DNA of 64,000 nucleotides from NCBI RefSeq assembly GCF_050436995.1, contig NC_134751.1:9920001-9984000 (forward strand), given 5' to 3'. This document shows, piece by piece, positions 49,115 through 61,655 of the stretch. The position numbers were made by a program, and so were the translations under genes. Numbering within the stretch: the first letter of the stretch is position 1; each line of letters starts with the position of its first letter. Under the pieces are notes generated by a model. That model ran no database searches. It was not told where the DNA came from and saw nothing but the letters and a program-made list of their open reading frames with translations. This DNA comes from Anticarsia gemmatalis. Its lineage: Eukaryota > Arthropoda > Insecta > Lepidoptera > Erebidae.

Positions 49115-52100
49115 TTTTTGTAATTTCCCCAAAGAAAGTTCTGGAATCAATATTAAATGTTGTTCAGCTAATATTAAGTTTGAAGACAAGGCTATTAGAG
49201 TTCAAATTCATGACGGTAAAGTCTCATCCAATTGCTTTTATTACGACGAAAGACGAACAGTAATCAAAACTCATTCTGTCAGAATTACCCACTTATACTC
49301 ATTCTAGTGATCGAATTCAGGATTTTTAAAGCATTCGTGTTTAAAAGCTGTGATCGTTGCCACAAAAGACAAACAAATATAACATTTATATTCTAGCGTC
49401 AGTGTCAGCACCATTTGTATTGAATTCAGTTTCAAAAAAGAAGACAGAAAAGCGACTAACAGTTTTATTTTATTTCACTTCGTTTGATCAAAGAATAGAA
49501 ATGGTTTTTAAACTAAGTTATACAACAGAGCGCCCAGAAAAAGCACCGTGAAAAACCTAGTGAAATATTCAAGCTTTTAGTTTTTATATAATTAAAACGA
49601 AAAGAAAAGTGGTGAGACCCAAAGCGGTCAAAATTCCATAGGATTACTGAAGCTATAAATGGGGAAAATATAGAAGTTTAATACATTCCGATAACTTTGT
49701 TTCTAATCTCCATTAGGCCATATAACGACGTATTCACGCCAAACACTCTTAAACGGCCATAAGAAACTTTTGTATCGCTGTTTCATGATGTGTAATGTTT
49801 CTTCTTAAGATTTTGGCCACGTAAAATATTTTCGCTCCACTGTCCGCGGATGCGGAGTACATTAATGGGCTATTTCGTCGTAACTATTATGTAAAAGGGT
49901 ACTATTTATTTCTTTTTACAGGATGTATCGTTTCCGACAAAGAATAGACTACTCTTTGTAGTCTAACTAGTTCATAGTAACACGTAATATTTTTTCCCAT
50001 TGAAACTTACTATAGGCTTAGATTGCTATTGTGTATTAAAAAAAAGCTGTACAAAATGTAATTTATTTGTTTGTAGGATAATACATGATCAAAGAATAAA
50101 GCCTTGGTCCGTTAACCAACCTTTTTGATCAATACCGACTCTTTTGGGGTGAACCCGAATCTGGTCGTGAACTGTAATGAAGTTTTTATTCAAACAGACT
50201 CTACTGACAAAAACTTTTATCATTGTATTGCTCGGGGTGTTTGATGAACGGAGCGGGAAAAAAGTTTGTGGATACCTTTTTGCCAAAGCTAACATGGCTG
50301 CCATGAACAAATTCATAATACACCCGTGGTATATTGAAAGTGTGTTGTTTATCCTGTTCTCACCAACTTTATTAAGAATTCGTAAATAATAGGTTTATTG
50401 AAAAGTAAACCTTAGAGATTATTTATCTGATAGGTTATTTATATTATATTTAGAAGTACCAAGCAAAAAAATCGAACACACATTGTGTTCGTTTTTTATT
50501 GGGTTTTCGCTTTTAAACTTGACCCAAGAATAATCCAAGCAACTTTGTACAAAAAAACAATCAAGAAAAATAAATTTTCACATATTTTTCCTTTCATCCA
50601 TTGCCTGATAATTTATAACGTAATAACACGCCTTAAACCTAATGTACCGCGAAACGGAAGCCCAAAGTTTGAAAATTGGTTACTTCTTTGAAACAGTTGA
50701 TTTACAGTTTGAACTCAATTATGGCCAAGTTATAATGTACTTACGTCGTTATAATAACATTATGTGTAAGTACTCGAAATTTTATGAGTTTTAAACGTAA
50801 TGGAGTTTTGTCAGAATTAATTTACCGTGTTCATATGAATTCTGTTGTTTAACTTCTTTGTTTGATTTAACTCGTTTCGCAAAAAAAATCGCATTTCGCA
50901 ATAGGTATCAACGTTTTCGCGATATTACGGATTAAACACGATAAATTTTAGTTGTATGTATTTTTTTTGCGAATTTCCTTGCCCAGTAGAGACAATAATC
51001 GGATAGAGTCTATAGTCTTCTCGATGCTGATTTTAAAATAAGTAATGCAATGCAGAATAAAGCTTAATGCATTTAAAATAATTAATGTTATCTGAACCAG
51101 TTTTATTAAATTATGAAACTATTTTGCAAAGGTAACTCAAATTTCAAGATAATTATAATTCATCAACAATTCAACATAAATGCTGTCTCTATTTGAGATG
51201 AGATTTTTATTCCAGTTTTTTGTTCGACAGCCTCATTACCATACCATACCTTTCAACAAAAAAATAAAATAAATAAAAGAAGATAACACACCACATGGCT
51301 CCTTTTACGACTAGAAATAGGTACCTATTTTTATTCACTCCTCCTTTTTCGTACAAAGGATAAGTGGCACTATATAGTAACAATATAACTTGCTATGCTA
51401 TAAAACATGGAGGGTACGAATTAGGGCTGTCAATTGTAGAAATAAAATCATAATTTTGACTTTAATTTTGTATTTCTATGACCCATAATAGTAGTCTGTA
51501 AAAATACAAAAATGTTAAAGTTTGTTTTTTAAATTATCCTGTAGCGTTATTTACAAAATCTTGTATGAAACACTAAAATAAAGAACGTGAGTAAGGAATA
51601 AAAATTACGTAAGCGCCTTTACAACGATGGCCAGGCTTAAACGATTGTATGACAATTATTTGGTTCAAATTTTTCATAGCTTGAAATATTAAGAGCCAAT
51701 AATTATGGTATAATAGCAACTGTACTGTAGTAGTTATTGTTTTATTACGAGACAACCCTGGTCCGAATAATGCACACATGTAAACATAAATGGAACGTAC
51801 AGCGGCATATACGGAAGAAATAAAATGCCTGAATTGGTGATATAACAATTTTATATCTCGGTGTTACTATTTCTATGGGAATATTACGTAATAAAACATC
51901 CACAATATTTGAAATTGTTTATTACAATAATGAAATGTTACGTGTATGATGAAACTTTTCTTTACGGTAATGGCCTTGTTATTGCTTTAAATGTTAATAA
52001 CTTTTTCAAAAAGCTATAGCACTGTTAGCTAGTTTGACATAATTTGCATCGTTAAAAGATATATAATATTAGCCGTAAATAAAGTAAGATTAGATGCTAA

Positions 52101-52841
52101 TATTGTAAGTATTGTAACAGTCATGTCATAATGTTCTTGCAACGACTTTCAATAAATTAATAGACCTTATTGTACAAACTCTATCTTCAGAGGTTACGGA
52201 TAATTTCTTACTTACACATCAATAGACATTAAAACAACGAATTCCAGGCCCTAAAGAGGCAACACGTTACGCTTAAACAAATGTATATCATTACCATTCT
52301 CGACAAAGTAACTAAATTCCCTTCGTAAGGTAGACCAAACGTAATAAAGCTATTCAGTACACTTAACAGGTAATGAATTTTGACGCTGCCGTGAAAACTA
52401 AGAGATGTTTGCACGACCACCTCTTCACGTGTGCCGACATCATACATAATAAATTATACTCTATGCCGTTAAGTTAAGGTTCAAAATTCTCTGGCTATAA
52501 AACTCAATGTGCTCCGTAAGTGTTTTTGTGGGAGGTCTATAACAGATAGAATTTTGCCAATATATTAGCACCTCTCTTTAACGTACGCTAATGAAGGAAT
52601 AAATTATAATTAGTGGTTTGGCACGAGTATGTTATCAACATACTGGGTGTTCATAAAACATAATATTATGGATATCTTAAAATAACAGCTCTCAAAATAA
52701 TGTTTAACGAACTGTTTGCAATGTGTTGTTAATTATTTCATGTATATTTAGTAAGAGATCGTTATATAGGAATTATGAAGAGAATTACAAAAGGAAAATT
52801 AATTGCTTGATTAAAAAGCAAAAACGACAAAAACTACTACA
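49115..52841. other. AT-rich non-coding stretch
   Basis: Frames at 50177-50389 (plus) and 50089-50316 (minus) overlap one another and neither is recognisable. Apart from the minus frame at 52229-52447, described separately, nothing is supported. Confidence 0.4.
52229..52447 (-). CDS. Candidate small membrane-protein frame, 72 codons
   Basis: This minus-strand frame starts with ATG at 52447 and reads MYDVGTREEVVVQTSLSFHG. Two hydrophobic stretches follow, around residues 25-42 and 48-66, the second including MVMIYICLSVTCCLF. It has no recognised domain, no clear promoter and no neighbour gene. The two hydrophobic segments and mixed codon choice make it slightly more gene-like than the other short frames. 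It may still be chance. Confidence 0.13.
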   Translation of the reverse strand: MYDVGTREEVVVQTSLSFHGSVKIHYLLSVLNSFITFGLPYEGNLVTLSRMVMIYICLSVTCCLFRAWNSLF

Positions 52842-52877
52842 AAAAACTGTCACAATACCTGTATTGTGACAGTTTTT
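52842..52877. repeat. 17-base-arm hairpin
   Basis: AAAAACTGTCACAATAC, a two-base CT loop, then the exact reverse complement. It is probably a local inverted duplication. A Rho-independent terminator has no meaning in this eukaryotic context. Confidence 0.6.
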
Positions 52878-54381
52878 GGACAACATTAGAGATGGCCAAA
52901 CCGAAATCGCTAAAATCATTTTGTCTTTTATCTCAAAATGACAAAACACTGTGTAAACCAATATTTTCTTTTTTGATTTAACAGCATTTTAAAATTCTGC
53001 ACTCATATTTCCTTCACCAATAACTAACAAATTAAAACCGTCGTCCTTCAAAGGGAATGCATATCGAACTTTCTATTAGCGGATTAACAGCAAAACCAAA
53101 AAAAGTACGTTATACCCAGTACTCAGATGGTTTCAGACGGTTTTACCATGCAGCTAAAATTTGTGGAAGTCATGAGAGCCGAGCGTACTTTATATTTCCG
53201 GCATGAATTAGGAATGTGCTGAGTTCAAATGTTTAGTACAAACTCTTACTTAGTCCGATGCTGTCTACTACTTTTAAAATATGACTTGATAAATGTATAT
53301 ATGTTATACGTTTGAACTTTGAGGTACTTTTCTAAATAAGAATTGATATCATATTTCAACTCATGAAGAACTTCTATGTTGAGTTACAACACTTCTATGT
53401 AAAATGCTTTTTTTAAACCAAATCGTTACATTCCAACTATTGCTTCAAGCTTATGCTAAAAAAAATAAGTAATAATATGTCTGGTTGAACACCGACACTT
53501 TAATATTATTTTTTAGATTGGTACACTTACAAAGTCTATTAAATTATCTTACACATTTAAGTCGGATATTTCAGTCACATTCCCCACCATACTTTTAGTA
53601 TGTACATTCGTTTTACGAGGATCATATACATTATGTTTATTATACGCGATTACGGTAACAACTACTATATATCCCGCGGGGTATACAGTTGATTGCGCTA
53701 CATATTAGCAACTTGCAAAAACATGAAACGTCTCTTTGCGAACTTTTAGTATCAGAGGTAACGAATGGACTCTAAAATTGAGCTATTTTGAGCTCCATTT
53801 ATCACCGTCTGTTATACGTGTGTTTACACTTTGACAAAATGTTAAGGCCATATAATTTTTAACATGTATTTGGATCCATGAAGGTAAATTTTGTAAAAAT
53901 ACGTGATTTAAAGTAACAAAAAAAAAACAAAGAGAGATTGCTATTTTATGAACAAAAAGATATGTTTTTTTTAAGCGCTTTTAACCTACATAAACATTCA
54001 AATGGGTTCGCCAATAGAGATTACTTGGTCTCATTACAGCTTTTTTCATAATTATCGTTAAATTTAGCCTAAAAAGAGGTTACGTAGTATTTGAACCTAA
54101 CCAAAAATAATTTTAAAGAAGTATTTAAATTATTATCATATCTCCTTCGCAATATTCAGGGCGCAAAAATTGCAAGCCGTTTAAATTATAAACAAATATA
54201 GCGTGACCCTATGCAAAGCAAAGCGAAGTAAGTCCTGATGTAAACTGAACATAAATAAATATTTGAAATGAGCTAAAAAAAGCTGATAGTTAGATTAGAC
54301 AACAGAATATTGATTCAATTTTTCTATAAAAAAAATATTCTCTACCAAAGCGCTATATACCATGCGTTTTCCACTTAAAAA
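52878..54381. other. AT-rich non-coding stretch
   Basis: A mildly GC-richer patch lies at 53040-53230. I see no supported feature. The TATAAAA at 54325-54331 is discussed with the frame at 54382. Confidence 0.4.
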
Positions 54382-54699
54382 ATGTACACACTAGTCTCAA
54401 CCATTTATTTAGCGACTGCACTAACGTACAAAGCGCAATCAACATCTATCGGCAATCGGCACACTGTGTGTGGCACACTTCAGAATTTATACCCACGTTC
54501 AGTTTGTCCCGGATTGGCCGAATCATACCGTTTCACACATAAACGACTACGTGCGTGGGCTATAGAAATATTTGTTTTAGAAACTAAAATTACACATAAT
54601 AACCTACCAACCCAGTGTGGTGCTACAAAATATAATATAGAGTGTCGCGGTCAACGAAAATTATTCATACAATTACATGGTAACTATAAAAAATACTAA
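54382..54699 (+). CDS. Candidate small secreted protein, 105 codons, unidentified
   Basis: This uninterrupted frame has a true ATG and an in-frame TAA two codons upstream. The start MYTLVSTIYLATALTYKAQS is signal-peptide-like, with a hydrophobic run and a YKA/QS junction that could be cleaved. The remainder is basic and polar with four cysteines, at about residues 30, 42, 79 and 88. The first pair lies in TVCGTLQNLYPRSVC. A TATAAAA at 54325-54331 lies 57 bases before the ATG. No clear AATAAA follows closely. The frame is longer than most in this AT-rich window but could be chance. No family is recognised. If the long-intron model holds, it would be a gene nested inside an intron. Confidence 0.25.
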   Translation: MYTLVSTIYLATALTYKAQSTSIGNRHTVCGTLQNLYPRSVCPGLAESYRFTHKRLRAWAIEIFVLETKITHNNLPTQCGATKYNIECRGQRKLFIQLHGNYKKY

Positions 54700-57600
54700 C
54701 CAATTTATTGTAATGTCTCTATTTTTTTTTTTTGTTTCAAAGCAAAACTTTGATTTTTATTGTAAACTTTGATCATCTTTTCACAAATGAAAGACTTTTT
54801 TTATAAACTCATTCAGACTAAAGTGAATTTAATGTAGTTAAACTTGCGATGTGAATTTTAATATTCTTCTATCGAATACATGTCGAAAAGCAGAAAAAAA
54901 AAACATATTTTTCAATCGTAGTTTGATGACTTGTTTGTTACTCTTCTATAAGTTTGACTTTAACCAAAAATAGTATATTTCTTACGAAAAAAACAAACTT
55001 AACGAATTTCAATGTTGCTTCAATTTACCTCAAAAGCTTTTACAACATCTTAATTCTTTAAAGAACCTACACATTTTGTCGTATCTTTATTACGAGTACG
55101 TATACCCGTAACAACTTTTTACGACCCGTGTATGTTTATGTTGGTAAATTACTCTGGGTACCGCCAGCAACTTAGCTATGATCGTGTTACTTTTTATTAC
55201 TTAATATGACGGCGGTCAACTAAACCTTTAAATAGCTTAAAAGCCACAACTTGTTATAGTGCCTTTAAGTTGTATAAACTGGAATATTCATAAATTATGC
55301 AGCCTTTCAAAGCAACTATAAATTGGTATGCATTTTTTCACAGAGTGTAACTTTGTTATGGGTAAATAATACATTCATAATAAAATCAAACTGTTTACTG
55401 CCTGACTTGCTAAGCCATATTTAAGTCATACTAAATTAAGATTAAGGTTTCTTGATTCCGTCAGTTGAAAGTATCTAAAATCTCTGAACCCGAACCACGA
55501 AGTTAAATTCAACAACTACGTAAACAGCAACTAACCCCTAAAGCTTTCCTATTTATACAGAGAAAATCAGCAGACGTGAGGCAACCGCAATAAATTTTAT
55601 TCTCAACAAATACAAGCCTTTTCAGTTCACGTATTCCTTTCCTCAGTTAGGTACTGTTCGTACGAAAACACGTAGTATTGTCAAACGCCAAACATCCCGG
55701 AATAACAACAAGCGTATCTGTAGTCTACGGAATTTGCAATGGTATTTGACGGTAAACTTGGGCGTAGCGGTACTACGCCGTAGTACCTCTACGGCGTAGC
55801 AATCGCTAACGAGCTATGGCCGCACGAAGTTTCATCGGCCTTGTTATGTGGTTCTAGTGCACTTTGCGGATAGCCAGCTATGTGATCAATGAGGTTAATT
55901 AGGGTTTATATTATCTATGGGCGTGTATTGCCTCCTATAGAATTAACGTAGAGCGGGTAAATGCAGAATATTGTATGAAAGCTATTGTAATGAAAACGTT
56001 TATATCCTATTTTTAACCTTTGTTTCCGATGTGATCGTTTTAATTTTATACAAAGTTTGTGAAATGTAATTTCACTTTTTGAAATTAAATTTATGAATTT
56101 TGATTTCTGCATTTCAGTTGCTGAAATATTTTTATTTTTGTATTTAATATTGGAATATAAATGCAGCACCTAGTATGCATTCGCAACCTACGAGTAACTT
56201 TTTCATTATTGCATAGTTTTTAAAATATTATCTTTGTAACTCTGAATATTATTAAAAAAATATTTTTTGTAATAATCTTTAAGCTTATGGATTTCCACTG
56301 TGTTTTATAGTTTCTTGGGATTTTTTTTTTGTAGTATGATACCTTCACGATTACTTATTTAACCAAAATTGAAAAAAAAAACACCGGCCCCACTTAATGG
56401 AACACTCAATTTCCAGAAACGTGAGCAAATCGTTATCTCCATGTACGATTCTTTCGATTTGTAAGACCACAAGGGACGATTTCATTAAAAGTTATGAAAA
56501 TTATTTCTTAAATATTGTAAATATTACTATTTATAACATTAAAACAATAGTTGACATTCAAAGTATATTCCGCATTATACTTATAAAAACGGTCACAAAA
56601 TTCATATAATTTCGAACAAAAACCTTCCACTTTTCACCATTCGCAATAGCATAGTGCAATATCCTCTTTCATGCCTACACAGCGGGAAAATAAGCATCTA
56701 TCGGATAAAAATACCTCGCTATTTTTGTTAGAACTTTAGTATAGAGTCACATTTCTCTGTTTTTTGTAGCTGACTCGCGCAGATCTGTGCTCAGGTGTTC
56801 AAAGACAAGTTTTCGCTTCAGCAGTTTCAGGCCAGTCCTTCCCCGGACAAAGGGTAGTTTTACTGCTCTCATTAATTCCACGACACATGAATATGTCCAA
56901 CATATTTATGCATTAGGTTCAGTGGATTGCTGATCGAAAAAAAAGAGTATTCGAGTTATACAAGGATATTGTATTTTTTATTTTATTTACCTTAACTTAG
57001 CTTAGGGTGTTTAAGTGTACAAATAAAATATAATTAAAAATCAACATGCCACGTAGTTTAAGTCGCGATCAATAGGTATTACAAAGAAAATTAGCCTTAG
57101 CCTCATAAAACAGTTGGAACAATGTAATTTGCCTAAGTACAGATTTAAATAGTCCCCAGCCATAATGCCTATGACCAGATAAGACAAAGTAGGTCAAAGG
57201 AAAACTCATTAGTTAACTGGCTAATGAGTCAATTAGAGGCAAGTAGCCGTATACATAATTGTGCATAAGTTGGAATTTATGCGCAGCCATGTTCAGCCCT
57301 AAGTCAAAGTTTAGTTTGCGACTTCATTTGCTACTGTCGTCTTTTTGATTGTTAGATGTGAATAATTACCGGGTCAGGATAATTCAATTATGTTGTGTAC
57401 ATGTACTGCATACTATCATTTAAGGCCGTTTTTACAACATCGGTCATAGAAGCAATAGGGTGTAATCAACGTATTAACGGTTCGAGCGATACACTATGTA
57501 CTCCAAGAAGAGTAACTATAAATGAATATGTCGCAATTACAGCCTTCGGCAACCCAAAGGAGAATGGGCACTCCTGGGCGGTCGGCGGCCATTAATGAAA

Positions 57601-57860
57601 GTAGTGTCAAATTAAAGTAATGATAACTAGGAACAACTTTTACTAAGAACGTTTCGCTGCAATCCTTTCAGGAAACAATATATTGACATGTAAATATAAT
57701 GGAATTTCATAGAACAAATACAATTATTTCGTGTCTGTAATGCATTTAATGTTGTGTAATAACGTTACATCTTCTTATAACGATTGCAATGCCATCAAAA
57801 TGAACAATAATCGTAACTCGTATCTATCTATTATATGGTTCACCTAGTTTCAAAGTTGTT
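54700..57860. other. AT-rich stretch with a GCGTAGC-rich hairpin and a repeat scrap
   Basis: It holds the hairpin at 55773-55799 and a GTAGCTGACTCGCGCAGATC at 56766 that resembles a worn start of the ACTAGCTGACCCGCGC family. A small ACTCATTAG/CTAATGAGT hairpin lies at 57204-57229. No gene is supported; a 66-codon frame at 57395 is unrecognised. Confidence 0.4.
55773..55799. repeat. CTACGCCGTAG hairpin
   Basis: CTACGCCGTAG and its exact reverse complement CTACGGCGTAG are separated by TACCT, with a further GGCGTAGCGG just upstream. The cluster of GCGTAGC words in AT-rich DNA suggests a relic of a dispersed or tandem repeat. Confidence 0.5.
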
Positions 57861-58046
57861 CAAGCCGCCCGAATGTTATCTTAGTTGACAACAACCGGGA
57901 CCGACTTTTTACGTGCCCTCGGAAGCACGGAGAAGCTCAGTTCAAATACCACAATGCGGTCACCCATCTATAGAATGACCGCGCCAACGGTTGCTTAACC
58001 AACGGATCGTTTACCGACCAGTGAGCGCAACTGGCTATGAACGCCT
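57861..58046 (+). repeat. Dispersed lepidopteran repeat
   Basis: ACCGGGACCGACTTTTTACG, CCCTCGGAAGCACGGAGAAG, TGCGGTCACCCATCTATAGA, ACGGATCGTTTACCGACCAG and TGAGCGCAACTGGCTATGAA appear in the order of a very common lepidopteran repeat that I recognise from memory. It is non-coding here. The 11525-11603 fragment resembles the segment just upstream in the same consensus. Confidence 0.6.
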
Positions 58047-58377
58047 CGTTTTTAAGCTGAGCATTCAAGACAGATAAGTCGTCTCAGTGAATATATTATA
58101 GAAGAGCAAGATGTTTACTTGTTACGATATTTATATATTTACATGTTATGATTGTTCGAATATTAATAATGTCTACATTTGTATGCAATAATATGAATAG
58201 TACTTTTTATTTAATCTCCGAATATAAGCCAAAAATATGTTTTTATACTATTAAAAGTGCTCAAAAACAAAAATGTATTTTGTTCGTCATATAAGTGCGT
58301 CGCGGCAATAAAACTTCTACACGGTAATTATAGGACTAAACTACATTAAAAAAACAAAAAATCAAGTTTGGCCGCGG

Positions 58378-58412
58378 ATCGCCCAGGCTCCATACTATTT
58401 TGCCCATTCTCC
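58378..58412 (-). repeat. Possible solo terminal repeat
   Basis: ATCGCCCAGGCTCCATACTA followed by TTTTGCCC resembles the outer end of the right terminal repeat of the 43442-44345 element (ATCATCCAGGCTCCATACAT, TTTTGGGCC when reversed). It is short and diverged. Confidence 0.2.
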
Positions 58413-61400
58413 TTTCCTAATCATCAGTCATGATTTGATTTGGCCTCTATTAGAGTCTTAACCACGAAGCGTGTCTGACCTCTTTTAATTTTATTGCCAA
58501 AAAAATATTGACCAGAACTGTCTATCTCATTTATCTAATCAGATACTTATTATTACTAGATCTTCTACGTAGTCATAAATGCACAGTAAGTTTCAGTTTC
58601 ACTGTATAGGAGAGTAATGCGTAATATTTAGGTGACCGACCATTCGACAGATCCAATTTCATCCTCCCGAGAACATAATCAACATCCAACCTCTAAACAA
58701 ACAAAATCACAGCCTGCATTTGCGTAGCAAATGTGCAAATTACGTTAGCGTGGGATGAACGTGGTTAGCACTCTTGGTATCAGTATATCGACTTTAAAAA
58801 GAAAATCATGATACAATCGTTCGGAACTATATTATTATTGTGACCACTGAATACAATCAAATCGACAATCGCTGGAGGAAAAATGCAAGACATGCCAGGT
58901 TCGAAATTATGCCAACCAGTTCGTCTAATAGATACATTCTATTAAGTCATATTAGATAATTACATTCCAGAATATTAGTAATGTTTCTTTCTTGACGCAT
59001 ACCTAATTTTAGATTTTAATCATAACACGTCTGATAAAAATGTGCATGACTCAATATGCGTCATTTTATCTACAATCTGTGTACGTTTAATTTTCATTGC
59101 ATTCTAGTACAAACACATAATATTATATCATTGACACCTAATTTTCACATAAAATCGAGTTAATACCACAAATACTAGGAAATGACCGATGAAAACAATT
59201 AACATTTCAAATATTATCCTGTACTGTCAACAAACCTAGTGAATTTAATATGTAGCACATTAAATAGTATTTTAACTGACATTTTGTAGTTAGAAATATA
59301 TCAAACTAATGTCCTAATTATCATTCAGTATCCACAGTATTTATTATTCAAATACATTTAATTCAATATTTCATAGGTAATGTTTAGTTTTACTGATTAA
59401 TTATTTTCATATTGAGTGAAATATTACATAATGAGTGTAATCAAATTATCTTTGTTGAGACTAGTTTGATTACTACAATTATCCGCGTTGATAGAAGTTG
59501 TTGACATGATATATATAGGTCCAACCTTAAGGTTGATCAGTTGTTGCACAGAGATGAAAATGCAATCAGGCTTAAATTTTAAGGGCAAATATAGTGAATG
59601 CTAATGCTAATATTCATTGCATATTTTTTTTTATAGGCCATACTAAAAAACTGTAATACTTTACGCGTAATACAAAACTCCGTCAAACAAAAATAAAAGT
59701 CTTGAAGATCAAAAAAATATTAAATTGAAGTGCTGATATTTTACTTATTAATTTATTAATAAAACATTGTGTTGTAAAAAAAATCCGTTTCAAGTTTTAG
59801 GTGGCGTATCACGAAGCGTCACACTAAATAATATACATATATATGTCAAAAGCTTTATACTATCTAGAGATATGTGATGTGGTGCATAATGTATTCAAAC
59901 AGAGGATCTATCAAGCAATCTCTCTATGTTTTGTTGCTGAAACGTCAGTGAGCGTAATGCCTCAGTCCATTTAATTGATTTCGTGACGTCAATCGATAAC
60001 CGGCTTCCTCCGACGGAACCATTTAGCCTTTATTAATGCATTGTATACGTTTGCTGGTTCTTGGTTAGAGGAGAATACTTAGTGTAAGATTTACTGACAT
60101 TTAGAGTATTTTGTTGAGACGTCTTTATCATAAAAATACATTGAGGTAAAACTATAGCATTCGGCTTTGAAACTACCAGTCAATAAATGAATTTGTAGGA
60201 AGGTTTCATATTTTATTTTCTATTTTATTCTTTACATGACTATAAACATAAACCTAAAAACCTTCACACTACCGAATTAAAAAACGAACATAACGCCACA
60301 CAAAAGCCTAAAATAGCTAAACGAAAAAGCATTACACGTTCACCCCAAAATCTTACATCGCATGCCGCAAAGAAATTAATGAGTATTACTTTATACATAG
60401 TCAAAACACACCCCGAAGACCATTTACAAGTATTATTGATGATATTAGGCGGGGCTAAGGCAAATTTCGCCCCTAATAAAGAAAGAAAATTGTTCTGTAA
60501 TACGACATTGTTGTTAGGAAGGTTATATTGGTAATGTATGTCTACGTATATGAGTACGGAATGGAATGATTATGTGAAAAACTATGAACGGATTACGCAG
60601 AATAAATCAGCTAGGTGAACATGTTTGAAGCTCTACAACTATTGTTAGGTTTGAACTAAATAAAAGCTATGAATGGGATCAGTGCACCGGCTTCGTTTGA
60701 CCTCAACTGGTCGTCGAATTGTAATGAGCCCGCGCGTTAGCTCATTTTTATTCACGTGTACTGCTTAGAGAATTTACTTCGACATAAAATTACATTCCAA
60801 TGCAATGTGCAACAAATACATTTTGGAAAAGCAACACTTTCCATAACTCATCACTTTAACAGTATGTATCTACACTATTGAGATTTAAATATCCAAGCGA
60901 CTTCGACATGCAATTCCAGATTAAAACGAAATATAAATCATTCTATCACATCACATTACAGTCACCAGTTCACTCATAATTCTAGTTCAGTCCCACACAG
61001 CGTAGTTGCAAACGCTACGCTAAATTGTATGCACCATTAGATAGTAATGCGTTGTTTTCAGATAACTTTGCCATGCGTTACACTGCAGCCTTTATAGTCA
61101 TATACATTTTAGATTAGCGTTGTGAGCTCTTTACGTAACTGTTTTTGCAAACTTTATTGAACATTGTACAATCATGAGCATAAATATTTACCGACCGTCT
61201 AATTGCGAAACCCTTTTTGTTCATGAGAACATCACAATAAAACTGCTTGTCCCCTGCGCAAGGATCAGAGCGTACCGACCTTAAAGATTTGTTGCTTTGT
61301 GTTAACTTGAAACTTCTACGGTACTGCTTCCACTAGTGCAGCATTCCGGTGTCAAAGAAATTAATACAAAGTGATAGATCTTTGCGGTCCGTGAGGCTAT

Positions 61401-61574
61401 CTGTTGTGGTAATACTTGCGATTGCGAGTTATTTTTTTTTTAATAATAGCCCAAATTTATTTTAAATAAGGAGTCCAGTTACTGTACTATAAATTTTGAA
61501 AAAGCAGCACTATAACTGTGTCCTATGTCGTTTTACTATTCTATTTATTAATCTTTTTCTCAGCTCCTATAGAA

Positions 61575-61655
61575 TTCCTAGCACGTGTTACACTAATGGA
61601 ATATTGTATAATAATGTTAGATATTATACAATGATCCATTAGCGCCTCGTGTTCA
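61575..61655. ncRNA. Pre-miRNA-like imperfect hairpin, candidate only
   Basis: CTAATGGAATATTGTATAATA (61593-61613) pairs with TATTATACAATGATCCATTAG (61622-61642) with two mismatched positions and an eight-base loop. Weaker pairing extends outward through CACGTGTTA / CGCCTCGTG. Length, mismatches and loop are within the range of animal microRNA precursors, but AT-rich genomes yield many such foldbacks. Expression is unknown, and a mobile-element relic is an equal possibility. Confidence 0.2.
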
